Shown: piece by piece, positions 17,856 to 25,976 of the stretch
Position numbering within the stretch: the stretch's first letter is position 1
How the letters are laid out: every line of letters begins with the position of its first letter
NCBI RefSeq assembly: GCF_040560245.1
Contig: NZ_JAKMWP010000001.1
Length of the DNA: 64,000 nt
From: Morganella sibonii
GTDB taxonomy: Bacteria; Pseudomonadota; Gammaproteobacteria; Enterobacterales; Enterobacteriaceae
Reading direction: 5' to 3' (one strand)
The notes under the pieces: model-generated
The model's input: only the letters and a program-made list of their open reading frames with translations
What the model was told of the DNA's origin: nothing
Databases searched by the model: none
Translations under genes and position numbers: made by a program

Positions 17856-19055
17856 TCAGACCAAAATTTCACCGAGCCGGAATAAAGGTAAATACATTGC
17901 AATTAATAAAATGGCGACGAGAATTGACAGAAAGGCAAACAGTAATGGCTGGAGTATTTTAAAAAAATCCTGAATTTGATTTAAGGCGAGAGATTTAAAC
18001 CATTCTGCGGTATAGGAAAAAAAGTGTCCGAATTGCCCTGTAGCCTCACCGGTGGCAATCAGCTCATAACATAATGAAGGGAATAATTTCGATTCCTTGA
18101 TTGATTGACTGAATGATTTTCCGTGAAGTAATTCGTCCCTGATTGTGCTTAAAGCCTCTCTGTATAACGGATGCGAAGTCGTCATAATAAGTGTATTAAT
18201 ACCCGAAATAAGTGTGACACCCGATTGTTGTGTCATTGCCAGCATCCGGAAAATACGGGACACATAACTGAAAATAATAATATTGCCGATAAACGGAATA
18301 TGCAAAATACAGATTGATTCTGCTTTTTTAATACCAGAATGTTTCCGGCGAAATATATGATAAATAAATGTAATTACTGTTATTATGCTCATTGCCGGAA
18401 TTGTATTCACGGAAATAATACCGGAAACCCTGATCAATTGTTGTGTCAGTGCCGGAAGTTCAGCATCGAATGATGCATATATTTTGGCGAATTCGGGAAT
18501 TACAAACAGAAACATTAATGTGACCATCAGAGTGCTGACAATTAACAATGCAACGGGATAGCGGACTGATTTGATTAATGCATCCCGGTGTTCACGGCTG
18601 CTCTGAATATGTTGTGAAATAGTATGAAGACATTCCGGTAATTTACCGGTTTCCTCCCCGACCGTAATCATCTGGCAGTAAAAGGAATCAAATAAAGCAG
18701 GGTACTGCATTATCCCCTGAGTCAATGTTTTTCCCTGTTGCAGTTGTCCGGTAAGCGCGCGGATCACTTCTGTCCACAGCGGGTGGCTGCATTCACCGGC
18801 CAGCAGCGAAAGTGCTTTCAGCAGTGGTAATCCTGATGTCAGTAAGGTTGTCAGCTGCTGTGTGAAATGCAGAAGATAGTGTTTCTCTTTCTGTGAACAG
18901 ACCAGCCGTTTGCGGCAGTGCAGTGAAACAGGTGTGATGCTCTGCGAAATCAGCTGATTAACAGCACTATTCTCTGAAGACGAAATAAGGGTTCCGGTCA
19001 CTACCCGGTTAACCGGTGTCAGACCGGACCAGTCATACAGCCGGTAAATTTGCAT
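17856..19055 (-). CDS. hofC: HofC, PilC/GspF-type pilus assembly membrane protein
   Basis: Polytopic inner-membrane platform protein of a type IV pilus-like system. The 399 residues contain two T2SSF domains (about 65-190 and 270-390). Hydrophobic segments lie near 165-190, 215-235 and 370-395. Family motifs GEETGKLPECL and GEATGQFGHFF mark equivalent positions in the two halves. The second half is clearly more AT-rich than neighbouring genes. It follows hofB by 27 bases. No frameshift is seen; function in this organism is inferred, since E. coli hof genes are poorly expressed. Confidence 0.9.
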   Translation of the reverse strand: MQIYRLYDWSGLTPVNRVVTGTLISSSENSAVNQLISQSITPVSLHCRKRLVCSQKEKHYLLHFTQQLTTLLTSGLPLLKALSLLAGECSHPLWTEVIRALTGQLQQGKTLTQGIMQYPALFDSFYCQMITVGEETGKLPECLHTISQHIQSSREHRDALIKSVRYPVALLIVSTLMVTLMFLFVIPEFAKIYASFDAELPALTQQLIRVSGIISVNTIPAMSIITVITFIYHIFRRKHSGIKKAESICILHIPFIGNIIIFSYVSRIFRMLAMTQQSGVTLISGINTLIMTTSHPLYREALSTIRDELLHGKSFSQSIKESKLFPSLCYELIATGEATGQFGHFFSYTAEWFKSLALNQIQDFFKILQPLLFAFLSILVAILLIAMYLPLFRLGEILV

Positions 19056-19082
19056 AGCATCACTCCTGTTGAGCCGCAGATG

Positions 19083-20582
19083 TCAGATATCCTGCATATG
19101 GTAAATCTCACTGAGTGTGGTTACCCCGGATTCTGCCAGTGCGACGCCTGCGTCAAACAGTGAGCCGGGTAATGCACCGGCGGCAGAAGACTGCGCCTGT
19201 TGCGGTGTCAGAAAGGCAAAACAGGCGGTTCGTCCGTAATAGCCTGAAAAGCAGTGCTCACAGCCGTTTGCCTGCCACGGGGTGAACTGATGTGTTTTTC
19301 CGCTGCCCAGTATCACGCTTTCCGTTTCCTGTTTTTGTGTTTTACAGTGCGGACACAGCATGCGGACCAGACGCTGGGCAATGATCAGTTTGATGCAGGT
19401 TTTAATGAAATACTCGTCAATGCCCAGTTGCCGCAGCCGCGAAAAAGTATCTTCCGCGGAATTGGTATGCAGGGTGGACAATACCAGATGACCGGTATGA
19501 GCCGCTTTGACAGCCATTTCGGCGGTTGCTTTATCCCTGATTTCCCCCACCATAATGATATCCGGGTCCTGGCGCAGCAGGGCGCGGAGAATAGCGGCAA
19601 AGCCCAGTTCAATTTTCGGGTTTATCTGGGTCTGGGTGATCCCCCGCAGCGGAATTTCCACCGGGTCTTCAACGCTGCAGATATTCCGGTTGTTCTGATT
19701 CAGGTATTGCAGACAGCCGTACAGTGTGGCGGTTTTACCGCTGCCGGTGGGGCCGGTCAGCAAAATAATGCCGGTGGCACTGTTGAGGCCGGTATGCAAT
19801 GTTTTCAGCTGCAGAGGTGTCAGTCCTGATTTTTCCAGCGCCAGATTCTGCGTGGTACTCAGCAGCCGGAGCACCACTTTTTCACCATAAATTGTGGGCA
19901 GTGTGGCGACACGGATCGCATAACGGGTGTTATTTTCCAGCCATTCAAACTGACCGTCCTGGGGTAACCGTTTTTCGGCAATATCGAGTCCGGCAATAAT
20001 TTTTATGCGGATAATGATCTCTCCGCTGATTTCCGGCGGCGGAGAATTCAGTGTATGCAGCTGCCCGTCGATTCTGACCCGTATCCGGTAACCCTGCTGT
20101 GCCGGTTCGATATGGATATCGGATGCCCGCTTGGCAACAGCACCGGCAATCATCCGGTTAACAAAGCTGACCGCGGCGGATTGTTGCTCTGCCGGCCATG
20201 TGTCGGTATCCGGCGGCTGCCGGTGATTATCGGCCGGCGGAAGGGCGGGAGGCGGCGGTGAACCGGTATCCGCAGAAACCGGTACGTCTGTTTCCGGTGT
20301 TACGCCGGGGAAAAGTACCGGCTCCGGCAGTGAGGTATTCCGGCGGCAGTAAGCCAGTTTCTCACTGTGCCATAATTCAATATCCACCCGCTTACCGGCC
20401 AGAAAGCGGATAGCGGACACAACATCCCGGCGCGGCTGCTGTGCGGCTGCAACCCGGACCGCATCAGGATTACAGTCAATCAGCATCAGCTCGTTGCGTT
20501 CACACAATGCATGAACTTCAGCCAGTAAGAGTTGTTCCTCCCCGCCGGTGCGGGTAACAGGGGAAAGTGTACCTGTTTGCAT
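19083..20582 (-). CDS. hofB: HofB, PilB/GspE-type assembly ATPase
   Basis: Hexameric ATPase that powers pilin polymerisation in type IV pilus/T2SS-like machines. The 499 residues have a variable Pro-rich N-terminal part, then RASDIHIEP near 155, Walker A GPTGSGKTATLYG near 272, the Asp box (IMVGEIRDKATAEMA), the His box (TGHLVLSTLHTN) and a tetracysteine zinc site (CPHC and CEHC, about 405-443). All the catalytic motifs are intact. It is 26 bases downstream of ppdD. Confidence 0.92.
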   Translation of the reverse strand: MQTGTLSPVTRTGGEEQLLLAEVHALCERNELMLIDCNPDAVRVAAAQQPRRDVVSAIRFLAGKRVDIELWHSEKLAYCRRNTSLPEPVLFPGVTPETDVPVSADTGSPPPPALPPADNHRQPPDTDTWPAEQQSAAVSFVNRMIAGAVAKRASDIHIEPAQQGYRIRVRIDGQLHTLNSPPPEISGEIIIRIKIIAGLDIAEKRLPQDGQFEWLENNTRYAIRVATLPTIYGEKVVLRLLSTTQNLALEKSGLTPLQLKTLHTGLNSATGIILLTGPTGSGKTATLYGCLQYLNQNNRNICSVEDPVEIPLRGITQTQINPKIELGFAAILRALLRQDPDIIMVGEIRDKATAEMAVKAAHTGHLVLSTLHTNSAEDTFSRLRQLGIDEYFIKTCIKLIIAQRLVRMLCPHCKTQKQETESVILGSGKTHQFTPWQANGCEHCFSGYYGRTACFAFLTPQQAQSSAAGALPGSLFDAGVALAESGVTTLSEIYHMQDI

Positions 20583-20608
20583 AATGAATTCCTTTTCATG
20601 TCGGTATG

Positions 20609-21028
20609 TTACTTAATGACGTCAATACAGATCTTTTTCAGTGCGTCTTCTTTCGTGTCACAGGAAGTTGTCCAGACAGTAATGCCGTTCAGCGGATTTC
20701 TTACCGGGGTTGTGCTGACTGTCAGCGCAGCCAGTGAACTGTTTCCCTGAACTGTCACAACACCGTTTTCCGCGTTGACGGATTTAATATAACGTCCCGG
20801 GGAACCGGCCGGAACAGAACCCTGTCCGCTGTTGCATCCGGCAAAAGAAGGGCTGTCAAAACTGCACAACTCCACACCGGTTTTAAACGCGGTGACAGTC
20901 CGCAGCACATCAATCAGCGCTGCTTTGCGGATATAGTTCTGATAGCCCGGAACCGCAATGGCACTGAGAACCACCACAATGGCGATCACCACCATTACTT
21001 CAATTAATGTGAATCCGTGCTGGTTCAT
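20609..21028 (-). CDS. ppdD: PpdD, type IV major prepilin
   Basis: Pilin precursor with a class III leader: MNQHG is followed by the mature FTLIEVMVVIAIVVVLSAIAVPGYQNY, with the prepilin peptidase site after Gly5 and the essential Glu at mature position 5. The 139-residue protein has C-terminal cysteines able to form the pilin D-region disulfide. It is the first gene of ppdD-hofB-hofC. In E. coli nadC lies upstream of ppdD; here it is absent and ampD follows divergently 280 bases away. Confidence 0.93.
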   Translation of the reverse strand: MNQHGFTLIEVMVVIAIVVVLSAIAVPGYQNYIRKAALIDVLRTVTAFKTGVELCSFDSPSFAGCNSGQGSVPAGSPGRYIKSVNAENGVVTVQGNSSLAALTVSTTPVRNPLNGITVWTTSCDTKEDALKKICIDVIK

Positions 21029-21308
21029 ACTGATGCTCCTTTTTGTGTCTGTGAACGGGGTACTTATTTAGCGTGATGCACTCTATTCAATGACGGATCG
21101 TCAAAAAAGAGAGGTATCCGGATTTCTCGGCGCAGGTGGAAAACTGCGGTGCAACAACTGAAAAATGCAGATTTTTTTTCGGTATGACACGCAAAAATCA
21201 GCCATGAAAAATCAGTACTCCCCGGACAGGGCGGAAGACACGTATACTGTGCGGCACCAAATGATATTGGTTATGTGATTCAATAACGGCTTTTGCTCAG
21301 GAGAACGA
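21029..21308. promoter_or_regulatory. ppdD-ampD divergent intergenic region
   Basis: About 280 bases between two divergent starts, in the place where E. coli has nadC. I see no coding frame that resembles nadC and no clear hairpin. Promoters for both genes must lie here; the ampD start has a reasonable ribosome-binding site (CAGGAGAACG). Confidence 0.5.
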
Positions 21309-21869
21309 ATGGATATTCAGGATGGCTGGCTGACCACAGCGCGCAGGGTTATCTCACCGCATCACGATACCCGGCCGGAAAACGTGACTCCCCGTTTACT
21401 GGTGATCCACAATATCAGCCTGCCGCCGGGGCAGTTTGGTGGTCCGTATATTGACCAGCTTTTTCAGGGGACGCTGGATCCGGATGCACATCCGTTTTTT
21501 GCAGAAATACAGGCACTGCGGGTTTCTGCTCACTGTCTGATCCGCCGGACCGGGGAAATTGTGCAGTATGTGCCATTTGATGCACGGGCCTGGCATGCGG
21601 GCGTTTCCTGCTATCAGGGGACGGAAAAGTGTAATGATTTTTCCGTCGGTATTGAGCTGGAAGGGACCGATACACAGCCATTCACCGATGAACAGTACCG
21701 GGCACTGGCTTCTGTGACACTGACGCTTTTGATGCATTACCCGCAAATGAAAGGACATATCACCGGACACAGTGATATCGCACCGGGACGCAAAACAGAT
21801 CCCGGCCCTTGTTTCGACTGGAACCGATACAGGAATTCACTGAATCCGGCAGACATTCCGGCTGAATAA
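21309..21869 (+). CDS. ampD: AmpD, 1,6-anhydro-MurNAc L-alanine amidase
   Basis: Cytoplasmic zinc amidase that splits 1,6-anhydro-muropeptides during wall recycling. By removing the inducer it keeps AmpR-controlled ampC beta-lactamase off in bacteria that carry that system. The 186 residues show the expected zinc ligands: His in VIHNISLPPG near 34, His in GHSDIAPGRKTDPG near 156 and the Asp in the same motif. No truncation or key substitution is seen, so derepression through ampD loss is not predicted. ampE, which follows ampD in E. coli, is missing here. Confidence 0.95.
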   Translation: MDIQDGWLTTARRVISPHHDTRPENVTPRLLVIHNISLPPGQFGGPYIDQLFQGTLDPDAHPFFAEIQALRVSAHCLIRRTGEIVQYVPFDARAWHAGVSCYQGTEKCNDFSVGIELEGTDTQPFTDEQYRALASVTLTLLMHYPQMKGHITGHSDIAPGRKTDPGPCFDWNRYRNSLNPADIPAE

Positions 21870-21874
21870 GCCGT

Positions 21875-21907
21875 AAAATTTCGCAGATCTGACTGATGCG
21901 AAATTTT
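21875..21907 (+). terminator. Hairpin terminator after ampD
   Basis: A perfect 11-bp stem, AAAATTTCGCA with TGCGAAATTTT, around an 11-base loop, just after the ampD stop. The A-rich 5' arm and T-rich 3' arm suit termination from either side. Confidence 0.72.
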
Positions 21908-22286
21908 CCTGTTTACCGGTTCCCTGCTAAAATTAGCATTCCGGTAACCTGTTACTGACTAAAAGCATTTTATGGATACGGATGCAGCGGAGATAACCTG
22001 ACGAGGCTGGGGCAAATCAGGGTGACAGTTATACGGTGCGGTAAAAATGCACAAATATTGATTATATATTCATCAAAATGGTCACTGTAACGGTTCAGTT
22101 TGCGTATTTATCTGAATTTAAACGTTAAAATCTGTAACATTCACGATGCAGCATTTAAACGTATCAGTTATCAATTTATGCTAAAATTTAAAAAAAATTG
22201 TTAAAACTTGCTGGTTTTTATGATTTAGCTCAAGGTCTTTATAGACAGTTGGTGAATACTTTGTTACTTTAAGACCCTGTAAAAGA
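21908..22286 (+). promoter_or_regulatory. pdhR upstream region
   Basis: About 380 bases without a gene, strongly AT-rich from 22030 on. It must hold the pdh operon promoter; I see no convincing -10/-35 pair to name with certainty. ampE and aroP, which fill this place in E. coli, are absent and no remnants of them are recognisable. Confidence 0.5.
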
Positions 22287-22303
22287 AATTGGTATTACCA
22301 ATT
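22287..22303 (+). promoter_or_regulatory. PdhR operator
   Basis: The sequence AATTGGTATTACCAATT is an 8-1-8 palindrome that fits the known PdhR consensus ATTGGTnnnACCAAT exactly. It lies 54 bases before the pdhR start, where autoregulation by pyruvate-responsive PdhR is established in E. coli. Confidence 0.92.
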
Positions 22304-22357
22304 GACTACAAAACCCATGAAGCAATATTTATCCATGTTGATGGTTCTGATACAAAT

Positions 22358-23122
22358 ATGGCTTACAGCAAAATCCGCCAACCAAAATTAGCCGACGTGA
22401 TCGAACAGCGGCTTGAGCACTTAATCCTCGACGGCACATTAAGCCCGGGGGAAAAGCTGCCGCCTGAACGCGAGCTGGCCAAACAGTTCGATGTCTCACG
22501 TCCCTCACTGCGCGAAGCAATTCAAAAACTTGAAGCGAAAGGCTTTCTGCTGCGCAGACAAGGTGGCGGCACATTTGTACAGAGCAATCTCTGGCAAAGC
22601 TTCAGTGACCCGCTTGCCCAGCTGCTGGAAGGGCACCCCGAATCTCAGTTTGATCTGCTGGAAACCCGTCATGCCCTTGAGGGTATTGCTGCTTATTATG
22701 CGGCGCTGCGGGGAACCGAAGCGGATTTTGTCCGTATCACCAACAGTCATCAGGCGATAGCCGATGCCCGCGACGCCGGGGATGTGGAAGCAGAATCTCA
22801 GGCCGTACTGCAATATCAGCTTATTGTCACAGAAGCCGCACATAATGTGGTGCTGTTACATTTGCTGCGCTGTATGGTGCCGATGCTGGAAAAAAATATC
22901 CGGCAGAACTTTGAATTTTTATACACCCGGAAAGAGATGCTGGCGATGGTCAGCGAACACCGGGAACAGGTATTCCGGGCTATTATGAGCCGGTCGCCGG
23001 AGGCAGCGCGGGAGGCATCCCACCGTCATCTGGCATTCCTGGAAGACGTCCTGCTGGATATGAGCCGGGAGCACACCCGCCGGGAACGTTCACTGCGCCG
23101 TCTTCAGCAGTATACAGAATAA
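22358..23122 (+). CDS. pdhR: PdhR, pyruvate-responsive GntR-family regulator
   Basis: Repressor of the pyruvate dehydrogenase operon, released by pyruvate. The ATG at 22358 gives 254 residues with the N-terminus MAYSKIRQPKLADVIEQRLE, the E. coli length and start; an earlier in-frame start at 22289 would lie in the operator. The GntR winged helix-turn-helix covers about residues 9-77 (PPERELAKQFDVSRPSLREA and LRRQGGGTFVQ). The FadR-type all-helical effector domain (FCD) follows, with LETRHALEGIAAYYAA and HRHLAFLEDVL. Confidence 0.96.
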   Translation: MAYSKIRQPKLADVIEQRLEHLILDGTLSPGEKLPPERELAKQFDVSRPSLREAIQKLEAKGFLLRRQGGGTFVQSNLWQSFSDPLAQLLEGHPESQFDLLETRHALEGIAAYYAALRGTEADFVRITNSHQAIADARDAGDVEAESQAVLQYQLIVTEAAHNVVLLHLLRCMVPMLEKNIRQNFEFLYTRKEMLAMVSEHREQVFRAIMSRSPEAAREASHRHLAFLEDVLLDMSREHTRRERSLRRLQQYTE

Positions 23123-23205
23123 ATCAGTAATGGTTTTGGGGCTTACAGATCCCTGAATGCTGCGTCTGTAAGCTGACCTATGCATCAGCGGCAATATATA
23201 GCCGG

Positions 23206-23257
23206 GCCTATCTTCACGTCGCCCGTCACCGTTAAGGCGGGATACGTGAAGATAGGC
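23206..23257 (+). repeat. Large hairpin in the pdhR-aceE gap
   Basis: A perfect 14-bp inverted repeat, GCCTATCTTCACGT at 23206-23219 and ACGTGAAGATAGGC at 23244-23257. A further CCCG/CGGG pairing inside extends the stem. No T run follows, so it is unlikely to be a terminator. It could be an mRNA processing or stability element between pdhR and the highly expressed aceE. Confidence 0.8.
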
Positions 23258-23299
23258 TCCGAATATCATTAGAAACAGATAAACTATAAGGAATACACC

Positions 23300-25963
23300 A
23301 TGTCAGACATTTTGAACAATGACGTGGATCCGATCGAAACCCGCGACTGGCTACAGGCGATCGAATCGGTCATCCGTGAAGAAGGTGTTGAGCGTGCACA
23401 GTTCCTGATTGATCAGGTTCTGAATACTGCCCGTCAGGGTGGTGTGAGTGTTGCAGCAGGTGCTGCGGCCCGTAATTACATCAACACCATTCCTGTTGAG
23501 GATGAACCTGCCTACCCGGGCAACCTGGAGCTGGAGCGTCGTATCCGTTCTGCTATCCGCTGGAACGCTGTCATGATGGTTCTGCGCGCATCCAAGAAAG
23601 ATCTGGATCTGGGCGGTCACATGGCGTCTTACCAGTCTGCGGCTACCATGTATGAAGTGTGCTTCAACCACTTCTTCCGTGCGCAGAACGAAAAAGACGG
23701 CGGTGATGTTATTTATTTCCAGGGCCACTTAAGCCCGGGCTACTACGCACGCGCATTCATGGAAGGTCGTCTGACCGAAGAGCAGCTGAATAATTTCCGT
23801 CAGGAAATCGGCGGCAAAGGTCTGCCTTCTTATCCGCACCCTAAACTGATGCCTAACTTCTGGCAGTTCCCGACCGTTTCTATGGGTCTGGGGCCGCTGG
23901 CTGCTATCTATCAGGCTAAGTTCCTGAAATATCTGGAACACCGTGGTCTGAAAGATACCTCTGAGCAAACCGTTTATGCCTTCCTGGGTGATGGCGAGAT
24001 GGATGAGCCGGAATCTAAAGGTGCAATCAATATCGCTGTCCGTGAAAACCTGGACAACCTGATCTTCGTTATCAACTGTAACCTGCAGCGCCTCGACGGC
24101 CCTGTAAACGGTAACGGTAAAATCGTTAACGAAATGGAAGGTATGTTCTCCGGTGCGGGCTGGCAGGTAATCAAAGTCATGTGGGGCGGCCGCTGGGATG
24201 AACTGCTGAAGAAAGATACCAGCGGTAAACTGATTCAGCTGATGAACGAAACCGTTGACGGCGACTATCAGACATTCAAATCCAAAGATGGTGCTTACGT
24301 TCGTGAACACTTCTTTAACCGTTATCCGGAAACCGCTGCATTAGTCAAAGACTGGACTGATGAGCAGATCTTCGCACTGAACCGCGGTGGTCACGATCCG
24401 AAGAAAATGTTCGCTGCACTGAAAAAAGCGCATGACACCAAAGGCAAACCAACCCTGATCCTGGCCCAGACCGTTAAAGGTTATGGTATGGGTGATACTG
24501 CTGAAGGTAAAAACATCGCTCACCAGGTTAAGAAAATGAACATGGAAGGCGTGCGCCATCTCCGTGATCGTTTCAACATCGATGTGGCTGATGATCAGCT
24601 GGAAAAACTGCCGTTCATCAAGTTTGACGAAAACTCTGAAGAGCAGAAATACATGATGGAACGCCGTGCGGCACTGCATGGTCCGGTTCCTTCACGCCGT
24701 TCTCACTTCGATGAGAAACTGGATATTCCTGCACTGAGCGATTTCAGCCAGTTACTGGAAGAGCAGAACAAAGAAATCTCCACCACTATCGCGTTTGTGC
24801 GTGCACTGAACGTGATGCTGAAAAACAAATCCATCAAAGAGCGTATTGTGCCAATCATCGCGGATGAAGCACGTACATTCGGTATGGAAGGTCTGTTCCG
24901 TCAGATCGGTATCTACAACTCCAAAGGTCAGCTGTATACCCCGCAGGACCGTGAGCAGGTTGCTTACTACCGTGAAGATGTGAAAGGTCAGATCCTGCAG
25001 GAAGGTATCAACGAACTGGGTGCGGGCGCATCCTGGCTGGCAGCTGCAACCTCTTACAGCACCAACAACCTGCCGATGATTCCGTTCTACATCTACTACT
25101 CAATGTTCGGTTTCCAGCGTATCGGTGACCTGATGTGGATGGCAGGCGACCAGCAGGCACGCGGCTTCCTGATCGGCGGTACTTCCGGCCGTACCACCCT
25201 GAACGGTGAAGGTCTGCAGCACGAAGACGGCCACAGCCATATTCAGTCTCTGACTATCCCTAACTGCCTGTCTTATGACCCGTCATTCGCGTACGAAGTT
25301 GCGGTCATCATGCAGGATGGTCTGGAGCGTATGTATGGTGAAGCGCAGGAAAACATTTACTACTACATCACCACACTGAACGAAAACTACCATATGCCTG
25401 CAATGCCGGAAGGTGTTGAGGAAGGTATCCGTAAAGGTATCTACAAACTGGAAACCCTGACCGGTGATAAAGGTAAGGTACAGTTACTGGGTTCAGGTGC
25501 GATTCTGCGTCACGTACGTGAAGCAGGTCAGATTCTGTCTTCTGAATACGGCATCAGCTCTGATATCTACAGCGTAACCTCGTTCACCGAGCTGGCACGT
25601 GAAGGTCAGGATTGTGATCGCTGGAACATGCTGCATCCGTCAGAAACCCCGCGCGTGCCTTACATCACTCAGGTGATGAACGATGCACCGGCTGTGGCAT
25701 CCACTGACTGGATGAAACTGTTCGCAGAACAGGTTCGCGGTTATGTTCCTGCTGACCAGTACCGCGTACTGGGTACTGACGGTTACGGCCGTTCAGACAG
25801 CCGTGATAACCTGCGTCATCATTTCGAAATTGATGCCGGTTATGTTGTTGTTGCTGCTCTGGGTGAGCTGGCTAAACGTGGTGAAATTGACGTGAAAGTG
25901 GTTGAAGAAGCCATTAAGAAATTCAGCATCAACCCTGAAAAAGTTAACCCGCGTGTGGCATAA
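23300..25963 (+). CDS. aceE: AceE, pyruvate dehydrogenase E1
   Basis: Thiamine-diphosphate E1 component, decarboxylating pyruvate and acetylating the lipoyl groups of AceF. The 887 residues equal the E. coli length. The TPP-binding motif GDGEMDEPESKGAINIA starts near residue 230 and ends in the expected VINCN. The central and C-terminal transketolase-like domains include GEGLQHEDGHSHIQS near 640. A strong ribosome-binding site (AAGGAA) precedes the ATG. Codon use is strongly biased, as expected of a highly expressed gene. aceF follows after 13 bases. Confidence 0.98.
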   Translation: MSDILNNDVDPIETRDWLQAIESVIREEGVERAQFLIDQVLNTARQGGVSVAAGAAARNYINTIPVEDEPAYPGNLELERRIRSAIRWNAVMMVLRASKKDLDLGGHMASYQSAATMYEVCFNHFFRAQNEKDGGDVIYFQGHLSPGYYARAFMEGRLTEEQLNNFRQEIGGKGLPSYPHPKLMPNFWQFPTVSMGLGPLAAIYQAKFLKYLEHRGLKDTSEQTVYAFLGDGEMDEPESKGAINIAVRENLDNLIFVINCNLQRLDGPVNGNGKIVNEMEGMFSGAGWQVIKVMWGGRWDELLKKDTSGKLIQLMNETVDGDYQTFKSKDGAYVREHFFNRYPETAALVKDWTDEQIFALNRGGHDPKKMFAALKKAHDTKGKPTLILAQTVKGYGMGDTAEGKNIAHQVKKMNMEGVRHLRDRFNIDVADDQLEKLPFIKFDENSEEQKYMMERRAALHGPVPSRRSHFDEKLDIPALSDFSQLLEEQNKEISTTIAFVRALNVMLKNKSIKERIVPIIADEARTFGMEGLFRQIGIYNSKGQLYTPQDREQVAYYREDVKGQILQEGINELGAGASWLAAATSYSTNNLPMIPFYIYYSMFGFQRIGDLMWMAGDQQARGFLIGGTSGRTTLNGEGLQHEDGHSHIQSLTIPNCLSYDPSFAYEVAVIMQDGLERMYGEAQENIYYYITTLNENYHMPAMPEGVEEGIRKGIYKLETLTGDKGKVQLLGSGAILRHVREAGQILSSEYGISSDIYSVTSFTELAREGQDCDRWNMLHPSETPRVPYITQVMNDAPAVASTDWMKLFAEQVRGYVPADQYRVLGTDGYGRSDSRDNLRHHFEIDAGYVVVAALGELAKRGEIDVKVVEEAIKKFSINPEKVNPRVA

Positions 25964-25976
25964 GAGGTAAAAATTA

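Noticed and set aside
22289..22357. Upstream in-frame start for PdhR
   Set aside because: It would lie in the PdhR operator and adds residues that PdhR proteins lack; MAYSKIRQ is the standard start.
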